A DNA stretch of 64,000 bases, from assembly GCA_951394405.1 (NCBI GenBank), contig OX596334.1, forward strand, positions 4,340,001 through 4,404,000, written 5' to 3'. This document shows positions 23,007 to 36,075 of the stretch, piece after piece (positions within the stretch are counted from its first letter, which is position 1; each line of letters begins with the position of its first letter). This DNA is from Coprinellus micaceus. Its lineage: Eukaryota; Basidiomycota; Agaricomycetes; Agaricales; Psathyrellaceae. Below the pieces are notes generated by a model, which worked only from the letters and a program-made list of their open reading frames with translations, had not been told where the DNA came from and ran no database searches. A program made the position numbers and the translations under genes.

Positions 23007-26000
23007 ATGTCCGATCCACCGAGTCGTCGAAAGAAGGGGGGGCTGCTTGGCATGTTCAGAGGTCTTCGAAAGCGGTCCAAATCTCGCGAACCACCCACAA
23101 CCCCGACGCAGGACGGCTCTGTACAGATAAGAACATCAGGTGGCCATACCGATGGGCGCCCCAGCCCCTCCGACATCGAGCAGATACGTGGAGTGGGACA
23201 ACACCAGGCTCCCTCTATATCGCCCCATACATCTCCGACTATTCATGTGGAAGATCGTTCCAACCACCATGGCCATACTTGTGAGCGTGAATCAAGTCTC
23301 TCCGGCCTACTAGCCGTTCTGATTCATCTAAAAGACAATAGTACACACAATGTGCAAGGAGTTGCAAATTACATTGGCACCGTGACAAATGCGATCTTTT
23401 CTTCGTCAGGAAGTGGTGAGTCGGACGACTTCGCGACTAGTTGCATAGGCCCCATACTGAGGACCTGCCAGATGCAGCCTTGCTATGGGACAGCCTGCCG
23501 AAGCAACGGGAACTCAGCGGCCAGCAGAGAGAGTACTTGGAGGGGAGCCGCGAAGATACTGTTCAGTACGCCCTGACCTGGGGCGAAGATCCAAATTCAG
23601 AGGTCGCCTTGTTTATCCACGGACCTGCGGGCGTGGGGAAGTCCACACTCGCCCGCCATCTCACCCATTGTCTCCACGCCAGTGGTCGGCTTGCGGCTTC
23701 GGTGTCTCTCAGCGGCATACCCACCGACGCCCGAGGTCCAGAGAGCGTTGTGAAGCTGATAGCGCGGGAGATTGGGGAGAACCATCCAGAGGCAATACCA
23801 GCCATCCTTGAGGCCATCAGGTTGTGCAAGGGCGCACCGTTGGAGGACCATTTCGAACGGTTCCTCAAGGACGTCGTGTGTTCTCTGAAGCGTTCATATC
23901 CGCTGACGGTTGTCTTCGATGCCGTTGACGAGTGGGAGTCATACGGGACTCTGATCAAGGCACTCCCGCGTCTGTCCTCCTCAGCTTCATCGCTCAGGTT
24001 TATCCTGTTGGGCCGGCTGGATCCTCGAGCGCGTGGACTCGACGATGCCTCTGTACACCTTTACCCACTCCGTCCCGTGTCGAGAGGTATCATGGAGCGC
24101 TACTTCGGCCACCAATTCAACAGCATACGCTGGGACAGCGGACGGTGCCCTTCACCGAGCCAGACGGCCGAGCTCGCCGAGCTTGCAAACGGCCTCTTCA
24201 TCTGGGCGTCAATCGCTTGCTCCCTGCTGAAGAAGAGGTTGAGCCTCTCCTCCCCCAACCAGACTCTGGAAGCTATCCTTCGTTCGCATAGAGGCCTAGG
24301 AGATAACGACGGCTTGGCTCGATTATATTACCAGGCATTTGTGTGGCTCTTCCCCGATTTGGATGCCCAAGAACTCGTGCGGATGTACTTAGGAGCGACA
24401 CTGGTTCTCCAGGAACCCCTCCCAATCACTGATTTCGCCTCACTCACCAATCTACCGGCACATGCAGCAGAAGAGATTCAAGGGTGCCTCACCGCCTTTC
24501 AAATTCGACAGCCAACAGACCATGAGGGACTTTGCCTGGTCCACCCCGCAGGCGACCTATTCCATCTATCATTGCTGGAATACCTCCAAAGCACCCTGCC
24601 GTCCACAGATACTGCCTTCCACATCTCAGCCTTCAGTGCACACTCTCACTTGGCCGAATTGTGCCTCACGAAATTCCCCCAATTACTTCCCGCCTCCAGA
24701 AACATCACCACCCTTCACCTTACTCCCCAAGAGAAGTATATTGTGAAGTATCTGGCTACCCATCTTTACAAAGGAACACCCTCAGTGAAGCCCGGGTCAA
24801 GTATCGAGTGGTCGCAAACAAGACACCACCACCTTTTTCAACAACTCGGAATCGCACATTTGCGCCACTGGGGGAGCCTTCTTCTTGACTTGGTGAAGCC
24901 TGGCTCCCCGATGAAGGAGGGAGAGTATGCAGACAGCAGAGCAGGGAGGCTGATGTGTGACATTGCTGCAGTTCTGCAGAGTGACTCGGCATTACGGTCG
25001 TTTCAAATAGCTTGCCTGGAGCTGGCGGTCCGTCTCCAGCCCGAGGACGCGAAAACTTGGCTCAACCTGGGTTGGGCTTACTATGACTCAGCTGAATATA
25101 GCAGAGACGTCGACGCAGGAGAAAGGGCTGTACTGGCCCATCAAAACGCATTGGATGTGGTGGAAGAATCCGGGAGTTCTGACCGAGCCAGGGCACTGTA
25201 CTCTCTGGCGACTTCGCTCTGCACCCATTTTGAGCTCCTTGGGAATACTCAAGACCTGGATCGTTCAATATCACTCCACCAAGAGGCCCTGGCTCTGCGC
25301 CCTCCAGGCCATGAGGACAGAGGATACTCCTTGAACAACTTGTCCGTCTCCCTTCATTCCCGCTTGAACCTCAGAGACTCTGTGGGCGACATCGAGGAGG
25401 TAGTTGAATTGCGGAGAGAGGTGCTCAAACTCATGCCCCGGGGTCATGCTGACCGTGGCTTGGCTCTCCAGAACCTCGCCAGTTCCCTCTATTCTTGCTT
25501 CCAGACAACGGCATCCACTGCCGACTTGGACGAGGCAGTTTGACTGCACAGGGAAGTCCTGGAACTGTGCCCACCCGGACATGCAGACCGTGCTGCAGCT
25601 CTCGTAAGTCTGGCATCCTCCCTCCATTCTTCCTTTGAGATGAGAGCGTCCATCAATGATCTCAACGAAGGCATCTCCATGGGTCGGGAGGCGCTGGAAC
25701 TGTGTCTGATGGGTCATGTTCAGCGGGGGGGCTCGCTCAGCAACCTCGCATGGTATCTATTGCTTCGGTACGAAGCTAGAGGAAGCAGACGTGACCTCGA
25801 AGAATCCATTTCTCTCGGTCGAGAGTGTCTTGTCATCACCCCAGTTGGTCACGAGAAGCGCATCTACGCCGTCAGCGTACTAGCCCTCGCCCTGCGATTT
25901 CAACCTGAACATCTTGATGAAGCCCTTCGCCTCAGACGAGAATCCACCTCACTCATGCCAAAAACCCACTCTCGGTGGTGGGAGTGGCTCATGTACCTCG

Positions 26001-26179
26001 CCATCGTCCTCCATTGCCACTACGAACACTCACGTGCGCCCGATAAGCTTGAAGAAGCTATCTCGGTTTTCGAAGAGGCCCTCTCGTTATGCCCGCCGAA
26101 TCACTACCTGCGTCCCAGACTCCTCCGCCTCCAAGCCAAGCTATCTGAGGCCCAGTCTTCATCCTCACCTCGCCCGTGA
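23007..26179 (+). pseudogene. NACHT-TPR NOD-like receptor, copy 1, with in-frame TGA
   Basis: Exons 23007-23280, 23335-23415 and 23472 onward; introns of 54 and 56 bases, both phase 1. The frame runs to a TGA at 25541-25543 (808 aa), then stays open to TGA at 26177-26179 (1020 codons through the stop). N-terminus basic (RRKKGGLLGMF..RKRSKS); His-rich block VEDRSNHHGHTC before intron 1; exon 2 carries NVQGVANYIGTVTN. NACHT: Walker A GPAGVGKST (about 169-177), Walker B LTVVFDAVDEW (about 263-273), sensor-like FILLGRLDPR, and ANGLFIWA. TPR-like repeats (EALALRPPGHEDRG...) follow; about half lie after the stop. The third paralogue has CAA (Gln) at this codon. Such proteins act as cytosolic sensors. 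It could be a truncated active protein, a readthrough gene or a pseudogene. Confidence 0.85.
23335..23415 (+). other. Symmetric cassette exon encoding the Gly/Asn/Val motif, NLR copy 1
   Basis: An 81-base exon flanked by phase-1 introns on both sides, so skipping keeps the frame. It encodes HNVQGVANYIGTVTNAIF and a Ser/Gly end. Aligned copies exist in the other two NLR genes. Confidence 0.75.
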
Positions 26180-26792
26180 TCTTCTACTTACTACTGCCCC
26201 ACACATTCCATACCACGGACTACGATTCGCGATATTTTGTTACCCAGCCTTCATTCTCACCTTGCCCACAATCATCTAGTACTTACTGCCCCACGTTTCG
26301 CACTGCGGACTTAGATTCCCGATACCCCCTATGCCCTGTCCTCGTTCGCGCCTCCTCCACAATCTTCTACTACCCCACACCTTCTGCACCACGGACTACG
26401 ATTCACGATTTTTCTTTTCTTACCCAGTCCCCGTCATCGCCTCCCCCACGATCTCCTACTTACTACCACATTTCGCGATATCGGATATGCTTTCACCCCT
26501 TCGATGGCCCTCTCCCTATGCTACATCCCATTCTCATCGTCAATATGCGTTTACTTATTTCCCGTTGCCACTAAACACTCTCGAGTACCGACGCCGCGTT
26601 CGTTCCTACGCGTATTTGTTTCTTACATGCTCCCCAATCGAAGAACGATGAACGATGAACGAATGACGATAACGCATAGACGTCCATACGCATGTGGTTG
26701 TATTTTGGCAGGAAGGTAGGCATGAGGATGGACGGGTACATGAAGTCTGCTGTGCGACGATGTGATGAAGAAAACGGGGGTGAAGGGAGCGT

Positions 26793-27700
26793 TTACTCGG
26801 AGGAGGCCTTGGCTTTCTTGGTCGCGGAGGTGTTCTCTCTGAAGAGTAAGGGTGGGTGGTTAGTGTATGTCGAGAGGGAAAGAAATTGAAGGAGTGAGAG
26901 GAAGCGGGATGAGAGGAAGCGGAGAGGCAGTAACGAAAGCGGAGAGGTAATAGAAGAGCGAAGGGTTGATAAGGAGAGTAGAGGGTTAATAAAGAGAGCG
27001 GAGGGAAGTAACGAAAGCGGAGGGGTAGTAAGGAGAGCGAAGGGGTAATAAGAAGGTGGAAAGGTAATAACGAAATCGCAGGGGCAATAACGAAATCACG
27101 GGGAGGTAGTACGGAAAGCGAACGGGTATCAATGGAATCGGAGGGGTAATAAGAAAATTGTAGGTGTATAAGGAAAGCTCAGGGGCGACAAGGAAACCAG
27201 AAGGGTACCAACAAAATCGGAAGAATAACAATGAAACCGCACTGCACCACCAAACCCGCCACCCAACCCAATCCAAAAAGAAATACATGTACCGGAACCC
27301 ATTCTTGAACCTCCTAGACACATCCTTCAGGTACTGCATCCTGCCGGTACCGGTGGTCTTGCGGCGCTTGGCCTTCTGGCCCCACTCGTACGACCGGAGC
27401 TTGGCGGAGGGGAAGCCACATTGGGCGCAGGCTGCATCGGATACGCGATGATCAATCTACGTCTGGAGAATTGGAAAGGAAGACGCACTCTTGTGCTGCT
27501 TGTGGAAAGCACGGTTGCCGCAGCGCCTGCAGAGGGTGTGGCTCTTGGTGTGGCGCTTACTATATGACGGGGTTTACTATGAGTTTGGTGTGGTGGGGAG
27601 ACGTGGGGAGGAGACGAACCCGAAGGACGAGGTACCTGGAGGAGGGGCGGGTGATCAGCCAAGATCATGGCGTGTTGGGGGACAACGTACCTTTCGTCTA
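26793..27700 (-). pseudogene. RPL37: Ribosomal protein eL37 copy 1, complete except for the start codon
   Basis: Minus-strand exons 27691-27697 (plus the expected start triplet at 27698-27700), 27620-27635, 27489-27559, 27293-27431 and 26793-26838. Spliced length including the start triplet is 282 bases (93 aa), the normal eL37 size. It reads (start)[22 protein letters not shown]..., then CAQCG, so both CxxC zinc pairs are present. [20 protein letters not shown] and a tail ENTSATKKAKASSE follow. Every intron has GT-AG ends and correct phase. However, the triplet where ATG should stand reads TAG (ATAGACGAAAG instead of ATGACGAAAG). eL37 is a zinc-binding large-subunit ribosomal protein. Either this is a very recent pseudogene or the genomic gene has a base error here. 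The last intron is unusually long (454 bases) and filled by a minisatellite. Confidence 0.85.
26890..27240. repeat. Degenerate minisatellite in the last eL37 intron
   Basis: Purine-rich tandem array with a unit of about 20-21 bases resembling GTAATAACGAAAGCGGAGGG, with drifting copies. The matching intron of the second eL37 copy (57295-57457) is only 163 bases and lacks it. Confidence 0.75.
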
Positions 27701-27999
27701 TACGATTCCAACGTATACATAGAAACCTGTCAGCTCAACGTCTCATCCAATCCCATTGAGAAAATCGCCCTTCCATCCAACCCTCATCCAGCGCATATCC
27801 CCCCGCATCCATCCCAAAATCGCCCATCCACCCTCATATCTCTCCTCCTCCACTCGCTGTACGTCCATACGTCCGTTCCAGAGCGAAAAGACTCACCATC
27901 TCGACGTGTGTTTTCTTGAGGGGGGCGGGGGCGTTGAGTGGGTGTCGAGGGGGGCCGGTTGTTTTGGAGTGGTGACGGTGCCGTTCAGCGATTCCGACT

Positions 28000-30900
28000 G
28001 GTGGGCCCAGGAGATCGATTTGTCGGCGAAGTCGCGTTCATGGTGGTCCTGACGAAGGTGTTACCAGAGTGTTGGTTCTGGGTGATTGGCGCTGGAATCG
28101 CAAATGCCACCGAGGCTTTCGCTGCGACCGCCACCACCAAACTCTGCGATAGGACTCTAACGCAGTCAAGACATCCTCAACCTACCATTGCTACCCAACG
28201 ACACGCTCCACCACTCCGTCCTTCCCTCACGAGTCCCAACACCACCAACACGACCCTACTGGCAAGGAAGGCTACTTCGACATTCTCCTCAACCCTCAAA
28301 CACACTTCCTTGCTACACGCCTTCAACGGGAGTCGTACGAGTTCGGACATAGAATTACGTCCCTTGAAACTGGGATGCACGCCTTTCTAGGTTCGTACTC
28401 TCCCTTTCTATGGTTGGTGGTGGAACCCTCCCTTCCCATTTGTAGAACTCCGTCTAACCGAGCCCCTACGTTCAGGACCCCCAACCGCGCCTTCCTCCAT
28501 CCCAACAGGTCCAAACCCGCGCTCTCTAGGATAATGGACCATCCCTGGACCTTCCTCCTCTCGGCCATGCCTACGGAGTTTGCCACAGGACAACCCATGG
28601 ACGATGTGTCGTGGGGTGGTCCCCTTGAACGGTGCGTACTTCCCGACCTCTCCATTTTCTTCTGCCCCACATTCCATCCTATCAAGCCCGATCCTCTACT
28701 ACCCTTGAGCACCGAGCTCATCTCGTCGGCGTTTGCTGACCCCATCGACTTTATTAGATGGACATATGCGCTCGGCGACCCTGGAGACCACGCACTAACG
28801 AAACGTTGTGCTCCAGCGACGAAGAACATGCCAACGCAGCTCACCCATGGACACAGAGGCGTGGTGCACGATGCCTTTGCCGGAAGATACACTCTATGGC
28901 CAGTATGGGCTCTGGCGAACAAGAACGCTCCTTAACCCTTCATCGAGACGGCAAGTTCACGAAATGGGAGGACGCGTCCACCAGCACCGAGCGATCCGTC
29001 TCAATGCACCATCCCGACACCCAGTCACCTTCTCAACCCCCATCTCAACCCGATTGCCTGCTCCGGCTCAGTCCTCCCCTCTAGTTCACGAAGGGCAGGA
29101 ATGCTGGGACCCCCACAATCGTTCGCTCAAAGGCCGACGTCCCGATTGGCCCACCCTCCATCTTCGTTGGCTCAGGACGAGGCCAAGGTCGGCCGTCCCC
29201 CCACACTTCGGCGTCCGTTCCGATGCTTCCCTCTGCTCGCAAGCTCGTTCGATGCTGGGTAGTAGTTCCAAAAGATGTCAGTTTGCCATCCTACTTTCGA
29301 CCAGGTTAAGCCTCTCCCAACACCCGTTGTTGCGCCCTCTGCAACTGCTCCCGCCACTCATCCCCCTACCCCGCACACTCCTTCCCTCTGGCCTGCCGTT
29401 GAGAGCACTTTGGACTCTCTGGCACCCGCTCCACCCACTCAATATACGCCACCGCGCTCTCCGCCTTTCGTCGCGCCGCTTCGATAACGGTTGCCTCAGT
29501 CCTTCGCGTGACTGTTACACCAAAACCTCTGCCGCCATCTGAATCCAAGAATCGACACGCTACCGATGCCTTCGCCGCTCCTCACTCAACCACACGATAA
29601 CATCTTGAGGAGCAGCGGAACGCCTTTCGTAGCTCGCCCGAATGCATGGCTATCCCTTCAGAGCATGGGGTACGCACCCTCTCCCTTCGCGTGTCGCTTC
29701 GATCTCAAAATAATTCCCAGTGGATTCAGATGCTTGCTCGACGCCCCGCCTGAACCCATCTCGAACCTAGCCATCTTCACTCCCACCACTTTGTCAACGA
29801 CCGAACGAACAACGACCGAACGAACAACGACCGAACGAACAACGGCAATGCAGATATAGGAACACGGCCACGGCTAGCCAACCTCCCGCCGAGCAGCCTC
29901 CTGCAATCTCCCCCAACCTCTCGCCCTCCCAACACGATCACCACTCGGTTATCCACCCACCTTCGCCCCCTCTGGCCTGGGCACCATACCCTGTAGCCCG
30001 TTCAAGAGCGCAAACACTCGAGCTCGAGCACTAAGGTCCACTCTCAACGACGTTACCCTCCCCTCCTCGATGACAGCACCCTGATTCCTTCACCAACCCC
30101 TACGTTTTGCTCTCGCGCATCTCGAGTTTGGACACGTCGTCCTCACATCGTCCCCATTCCGCCAGCGCAGGTGTACGAATCCGGAGGTTGCCTGAATCGC
30201 GTGCCCCATTCAGAACGGGTGCCAAACACCCAAGATCTCGATGAGGGAGAGGTTCCCCGTCTCCCCAAATCTCCCCGTCTGAGCTCGGCATGTTCGCACA
30301 CATGCCCGAGGCGGGTCAAGTTGCCCAAGACGCTTGGTCCCAACTGGAGGGTTGTTGGAACAACCCAGCAACACCTCGGGTGTGATCGATCCGAGGGTGG
30401 CTTAGGAGTGGCTGCGCCGGGGAGCGAAGATGAAAGGGGAACCCGTTACTCGAAGGGACTGCGCAAGAGTCTCGAGGGGATGGCTGCAGCTGCAGCTAGT
30501 TGAAGAAGAGGCGGCGAGGGTATGGAAGCTATCAGTCAGCTTGCGACTCGTGTGTTGCTACCCCAGGGCGACGGTGACGTGGGTTGCAGTCCCCGTCTCT
30601 ATACCACCACTCCTCGCAGACCCGACACTTCCGACAGTATTTTCTCGGCACCACGAATGCCTTCACACCGTTGATGTGTATATCCTCAATTGATCAAAGA
30701 GCTGCGCGATGGGCTTCGATTCTTCGATCTGGAGAGCAGTTTCCCCTTGGGACGTGTGGGTATCCGCAACAAGAGGCTTGAGACGAAACCTTGAAGGGCT
30801 TAGGGGACGAGGGGACACAGTCAAGGAAGGACTGTAGCCTGGAGAATTCTCTCGGAGTGGGGTCGATGTTAGCAGGATGGGGAGGAAGGAACGGAAGAGG

Positions 30901-33900
30901 AAGGGAGGTCAAGGGGCTGCAGGGAGGATGGGAGAGTTTCATGGAACCGGGGAGGTAGGAGAGGGGGACTACAGCAGGGAGGGCGAGAGACGAGGTTAGA
31001 GTAAGGGCCTGCAGAAGGATGGTGGGGTGGAAGGGGGACAGTCGGTGAATGGATAGAGCAGCGGTTGGATGCGTCGAGTCAAAGCCAGGATCACCTGAAT
31101 AAAGGGGGAGGAGCAACAGCGATGTCAATCGAGGTGGCGGAAGGGAGAGACAAGCTTCGAAATTCGAGGCTCCGGTTTTCGTCGTCTTTGAGCAGCACAA
31201 AGTTGTCGCGGTCAAGGACAAAATGCATTCCAGGGCCATGTGGAGCAGGCGGGGTCGGCCATCATTTCGAGTGGCCGATCATCGGGGAATCGGACTGGGG
31301 AGCGCCCCTGAAGCCCATGCATGCTCGGCGCGTCTTCGACAAATGCTCGTTCTTATTCACTGTTTCCAATGCTCGCCCTAGCAGGCCTACCCATAGACGT
31401 GAGAAAGACGTGCGTCTCCGTGAAGGATGCTGCGAGTATGCTTGCCTGGGGACGGAGAGGATTCGCCATCGACGCCCCAGGAGATGGCAAAGGTGAGTTC
31501 CCTTCGCTTCCCCCCTACATATTCCATCCCGTCTCACTCGCCACTTGGCTAGAGGCCGCAATTTCAATTAAAGGGGGATGCCTGGCTCACTCCGCTACCC
31601 TCTCCGGCGGCAGCACGGCAAAGTGACGAATAAGGACTTCATCCACGCCCTACCCATCGGGACGACGAAAATAAGGGCATGAGGGTGAGATTCATCAGGA
31701 GAAAATACTCACAAGTAACGAATACAATCAGGTATGCTGCACCCTCCCTCACCTCCGCTCCCCAACCATCGATGCTAATTCTGCTTTCCCTGTTCCGGGC
31801 GCCAGATTTCCCATCGTTCAGCATTCCCTCGTCGACCCTTTCGCTGAAGCAAAGCTCGAACGAAACTCAGGACAATGGGTACGAGGGTGGGATTTGGCAA
31901 ACCATAGATGAGATAATGATTCGCATTTCAATGCTGGGCGATCCTCGCTCGTTCGAAGTTCTCGAGACCCCTGTGCAAACCTACATACGACGTATGCGGT
32001 ATCCGTGTATCGATTAATTGATGGCCTTGTACGACACGACCCTCAATATATTCGCAGAGTCCTGACATTCTCGACAAGGAGAAGGAGGGACATTATTGTC
32101 ATTCGAGGGGTGAATCTAGCCTTGAAAGAGTACTAGTCAGGTATATCGACGAATCGAGAAAGTGCATTTCACGATGGTACCCTAGCGACTACTACACTGC
32201 CGAAACACGGTGACCGGTGAGCTAAACAGCTCCAGGATTCTTGGAAGCCGTAAACACCGTATATGGTAGAGAGGGGCGTCACCGTATGTACGACCGACAA
32301 CTTGAGTGCGGCCGACGACGTCCACGCTGAGTATTGGGTTCTACATTCAAGTCGGTGACGGGAATGAAACCTCCATTGATTGCTGCGTTCGGAAGCGGGG
32401 TTCTCTACCTGCGGTCTGAGAAGAATTATGAGTATGTACGAGGGTGTGCTGTGCACGGACAACTCACTAACGATAGCGGGGGGTCGCTCAATCAGGTAAC
32501 GCCGCTCCTATGTGTTGCTCGCTGCGGAAGCACGCAAGACGCAGGCTCCCTCCATGATCTTCCCCTGGCAAAGCAGACCCTCATACCTTGATCTTGTGTG
32601 CAAATGGGTCGGAGAGCTCACCTTCCATGGCTCACTAGCCTTCCTTCTTCCGGAACATGGCCTCGTTCCATGACCGCGTTACTCCACATAGGCACACATT
32701 CCCGAGTCAGTTCGGTTCGGATTCGGCAGGTGAACGACGCCTAACCGAGCATCTCGTCGAATCGAAGAAGCGGGGGGTCGGTGAGAACCTAACATAGGAC
32801 AGTTGGAGGCGACGGTGCCCAGTGAAGGATCGCGCACAACCGGCGTATGAACGATCCTGTCCTTCAGCCTCCCAGAATGGATTTGGGCTAGGTGAGGCAG
32901 GGGGTCCTTTCGACTTTCGGTAATCGAAGTCGTTGTGACCGGCGCGTAATGACAGAAGGCGTCCCTTGCAGAACTACGGGCGAATAACAAACGTCGCGGG
33001 TAGTGATGCTGTGAGGCATAGTGACCGAAGGTGTATGTCTCCGCAGTTCAGAGGTAACGGGAAGGGCAAGGGATGAATGAGGACGCTGGGCGTCGTGAAC
33101 CACGGTTGACGATGGGCGAAGAAGCGACATGGTTGAGCGCTTGACCAAGTGTTTGGGAGGTTGGTGTTCGGTCGGGGCGCTGGAGCGGGCTGTTGAGTGA
33201 CGGATAAGAAATGTTGGGAGTCTCCGTCAGGATGGTGGTGTTGAGCATCGGTTCCTCGGGAGAGTACACCCAAGTATCCCAGAGCTTCTTCATCCATGTC
33301 GAGGGCAAGGAAGCTCCAAACGGCAGAGCGATTGCCGAGGTCATTCCACTCCGCGTTGTCAAGCTGGCTGAGTATTTGTTCGACATGGACGAGGGTAGAG
33401 ACCCATCTGTGAGAGGCGACGGAGTCAGTGAACGGCAAGGATGTTATTCAAGGAGGGGCTACAGAGAGTATGGAGAAGGCCCAGAGAACCAAGGGAAGGG
33501 GGAATAGCAAGTCGTGAATACGCACAGTTGAGATGAACCAGCCCTACGCGATTCTGCACCATCCTCACCGCCCAACCCCCTCAGACAGTGACCAAGGCGA
33601 AAGGACATCCAGGATGTACGGGAGACGTAGATTGTCGCTCTCGGCCCAGAAGAGGTACCCAGAAAGTGTGGTCGGTCTGAAGATGGATACTCGGTTAGAC
33701 AAAGTTGTGCGAGGGATAGGGGAGTTTCGGTCAGAAGGGTAGCGTGGTTGAGGCACACTCACCTGGAGAAGAGTAAGAGCCTTCAGAGGCAGACCCTCGT
33801 ACGCCCATGGTCTCTGGTCCGGCTTTCGAGCTCGTATCCTCCTCGAGGCGGATGACATCGACGGGCTGCTGCGTGTACACGCGGGAGAGAAGCGGTGGGC

Positions 33901-33950
33901 CGGTTGTTTAGTTGTGAGGGCGGTGTCGAGTGCTGGGTGCAACAGATCGT
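28000..33950. repeat. Spacer repeat block U1 (fullest copy)
   Basis: Roughly 6 kb block with landmarks found elsewhere in the window: GAAGTCGCGTTCATGGTGG (28030), GCCTTTCTAGGTTCGTACTC (28380), TTTATTAGATGGA (28750), CTCTGGCC-T/C-GCCGTTGA (29390), AGCCAGGATCACC (31083), ATGCTCGGCGCGTCTTC (31321), ATATATTCGCAGAG (32046) and GGAGTCAGTGAACGG (33420). Minus-strand readings start at an ATG in good context (28041, MNATSPTNRS, quickly stopped), and the stretch LDNAEWNDLGNRSAVWSFLA lies at about 33340. Plus-strand low-complexity frames also occur (…GTRYSKGLRKSLEGM… near 30450). All are interrupted, so I read the block as decayed genes or an unknown element. Family not recognised. Confidence 0.6.
29795..29842. 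repeat. 15-16-base minisatellite, three copies
   Basis: Three tandem units of CAACGACCGAACGAA. Confidence 0.85.
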
Positions 33951-35260
33951 TTGGTCGAGGAAGTCGCGTTCATGGTGGTCTTGCGGAAGGTGTTGGTTCA
34001 AGCGGGCCCTCCGGCAAATGAGCGGCTATCATCGGCGCTGGAATAGGAAGTGCCCCTGACCGACGAGGCTTTCTCGTTGCGACCACCACCATGAAACGAA
34101 GACCGCTCAACTCGTTCCATCTCCACGCGTCAGGAGTTTCTAAGTCAAATCAAGGACTGTAGCTCATTTAATACGCCCTCCACGCACTATTCCTACCCCG
34201 ACAACACGCTCCACACTCCTTTCTTCGCTCACTGGCCCTGGCACCACCAACACGACCCTATGGACGAAGAACGCTGCTGCGGGACCCTTCCTGACCCCAA
34301 ACACGGTTCTTCTCTACGCGCCTAACCGCAGCGGCTCACACCGGCGATTTCTTCGACGGGAACCATACGAGTTCGGAGAGATCATGTGTGTCTGGAAACT
34401 GGGAGCCCACCTCTGCAGGTTCGTACTCTCGCATCCTGTGGTTACGCCCCCTTCCTTGATGGTGGAACTCTCACTTGCCCTCCGTAAAACCTGTCTGATC
34501 CTGTTTCACCTTCAGGATAGCCAAATCTCCGTCATCAAGGGTCCCAATTATCCTCAAAATGCACTTCACTGTTCAGGTTACCCCCCATCCCTTCACCCCC
34601 TTCACACCCGCCACCTCTTTGGGAGGTTTAAACAAGAATGACGCATGGATTACGCGTCACAAATGGGTGCTTCCTTGGACAGTGCGTATCCTCCCTCTTT
34701 AACTCTCCGTTTCATTCTACCCCACCTTCTTTCCCCGTCGCTCCTGCCCTAGTGTGCCTGTGCCTTCAATTTACTATCCGAGGCTCGAATTCTCCTCGTA
34801 CACGTCCGCTGACTATTCCGCATAATTAGATGGATATATGTCCTCGCTGACATCAAATACCACCTGCTAACAAATTGCTGTCAGTCGTTCACCGACGCGA
34901 AACAGGCTTGAGGGCACACTGGAACGGGGCGAGACAAGGCAAGAAGCTACGCGACACTTGGCCCACACCAGATACTCGAAGGCTGGGGTCAACTATGCAG
35001 AGCGAGAAATCTGTGTCGAGAGGCCAGCTCGATGACACACGCCTGACGATCGACTCGCGGAGATATCCAGCGTCCAGTTTTCCGCCTCGAAGCACCGTCC
35101 AGGTACCAGTCTTTTAACGTCCAGTCATCCCCCGGCTTAGCCTCGCTCTCCTCTCGCCCACGAAGCGCAGAAACACTGGTATCCCCACAACCTGGCTCAG
35201 GACGGGGCCAACGTCGGCCATCCCCCTTCACCTCTGGATCTGTTTCGGCGCAGCCTCGCC
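33950..35260. repeat. Spacer repeat block U2 (truncated)
   Basis: Repeats the first quarter of U1: GAAGTCGCGTTCATGGTGG (33961), CACGCTCCAC (34205), AGGTTCGTACTC (34418), TTAGATGGATATATG (34826). The minus-strand ATG at 33973 opens MNATSSTKRSVAPS and reaches a stop after about 22 codons. The block ends about 0.8 kb before the second NLR gene. Confidence 0.55.
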
Positions 35261-36075
35261 TAGTGAGCTTGTTCGATACTGGACCCCATATCTTTCACCT
35301 TCTCCCCCAGTCTTCGCCCTCCCCCTTCACTTGGGACCCCTTCGGACATCCGAACCAAGGCTCCCCCACCCCGTAGAATGCCGTGACGTCTTTCGTTCTT
35401 CGACTGCCGGAACGAAGTGTCCATACCCGCTCAGTCCTTCCCGCCTCAATGTCCCATCTTTACGCCTAACGGAGTCCCGGATGGTTTGGCTATGAACGGG
35501 GTGGGAAGGTCGCGACGCTTTTGATGTTGTGACCAGCTCAAGATGGGTGGGTAGGTGCGGGATGTAGTAGACGGCAGGATCGGTGTTGAAGACGACAAGA
35601 ATACAGTTGAATGCATCTCAACAGGACGAAGGATGGTCCTGCCCAACATGCGCCAGAGACGGATGGGTAGCGCGCGGATAATGTGGCTAGGAAGACATGA
35701 CATTCTTTTCTCAGTGAGAACGCGGAGGCTGCGAGGCTGCCAATATCCGATGCACCGGCTGGTTGGGAGCCTAGTATTTTTCATCCCATCTCCCCCTATA
35801 ACGACAAATCATGCAATTCTGGTTGAACGCTCGTCCGTGGTCCGTGGGGTCAAGATGTTTGTCCGGGCGCCTATCACCAACGGCGGTTGTAAACACATCA
35901 TCGCACAGCATTGCCTCCCGGAGGAGGGCGTTAAAGCGTCTTGGTTGGGTCACGAATGCTGAAATGGGGATTGCTGTGCGTTCAGCCTCGTGTTTGACAG
36001 CGCCCAGAGTACTGCACTGTCCGCCATTCTCTCACTTGACGCTCACTTGCTCCGCTCACCGTCCGCTACGAGAAT
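35261..36075. other. Upstream region of NLR copy 2
   Basis: No gene supported. It does not visibly match the upstream regions of the other two NLR genes, unlike those two, which match each other. Confidence 0.35.

Noticed and set aside
25271..25717. Minus-strand 148-codon frame over the TPR region of NLR copy 1
   Set aside because: Antisense shadow of the repeat domain.
3715..29842. Microsatellites and minisatellites as CRISPR arrays
   Set aside because: Units are directly adjacent without unique spacers, and the genome is eukaryotic.
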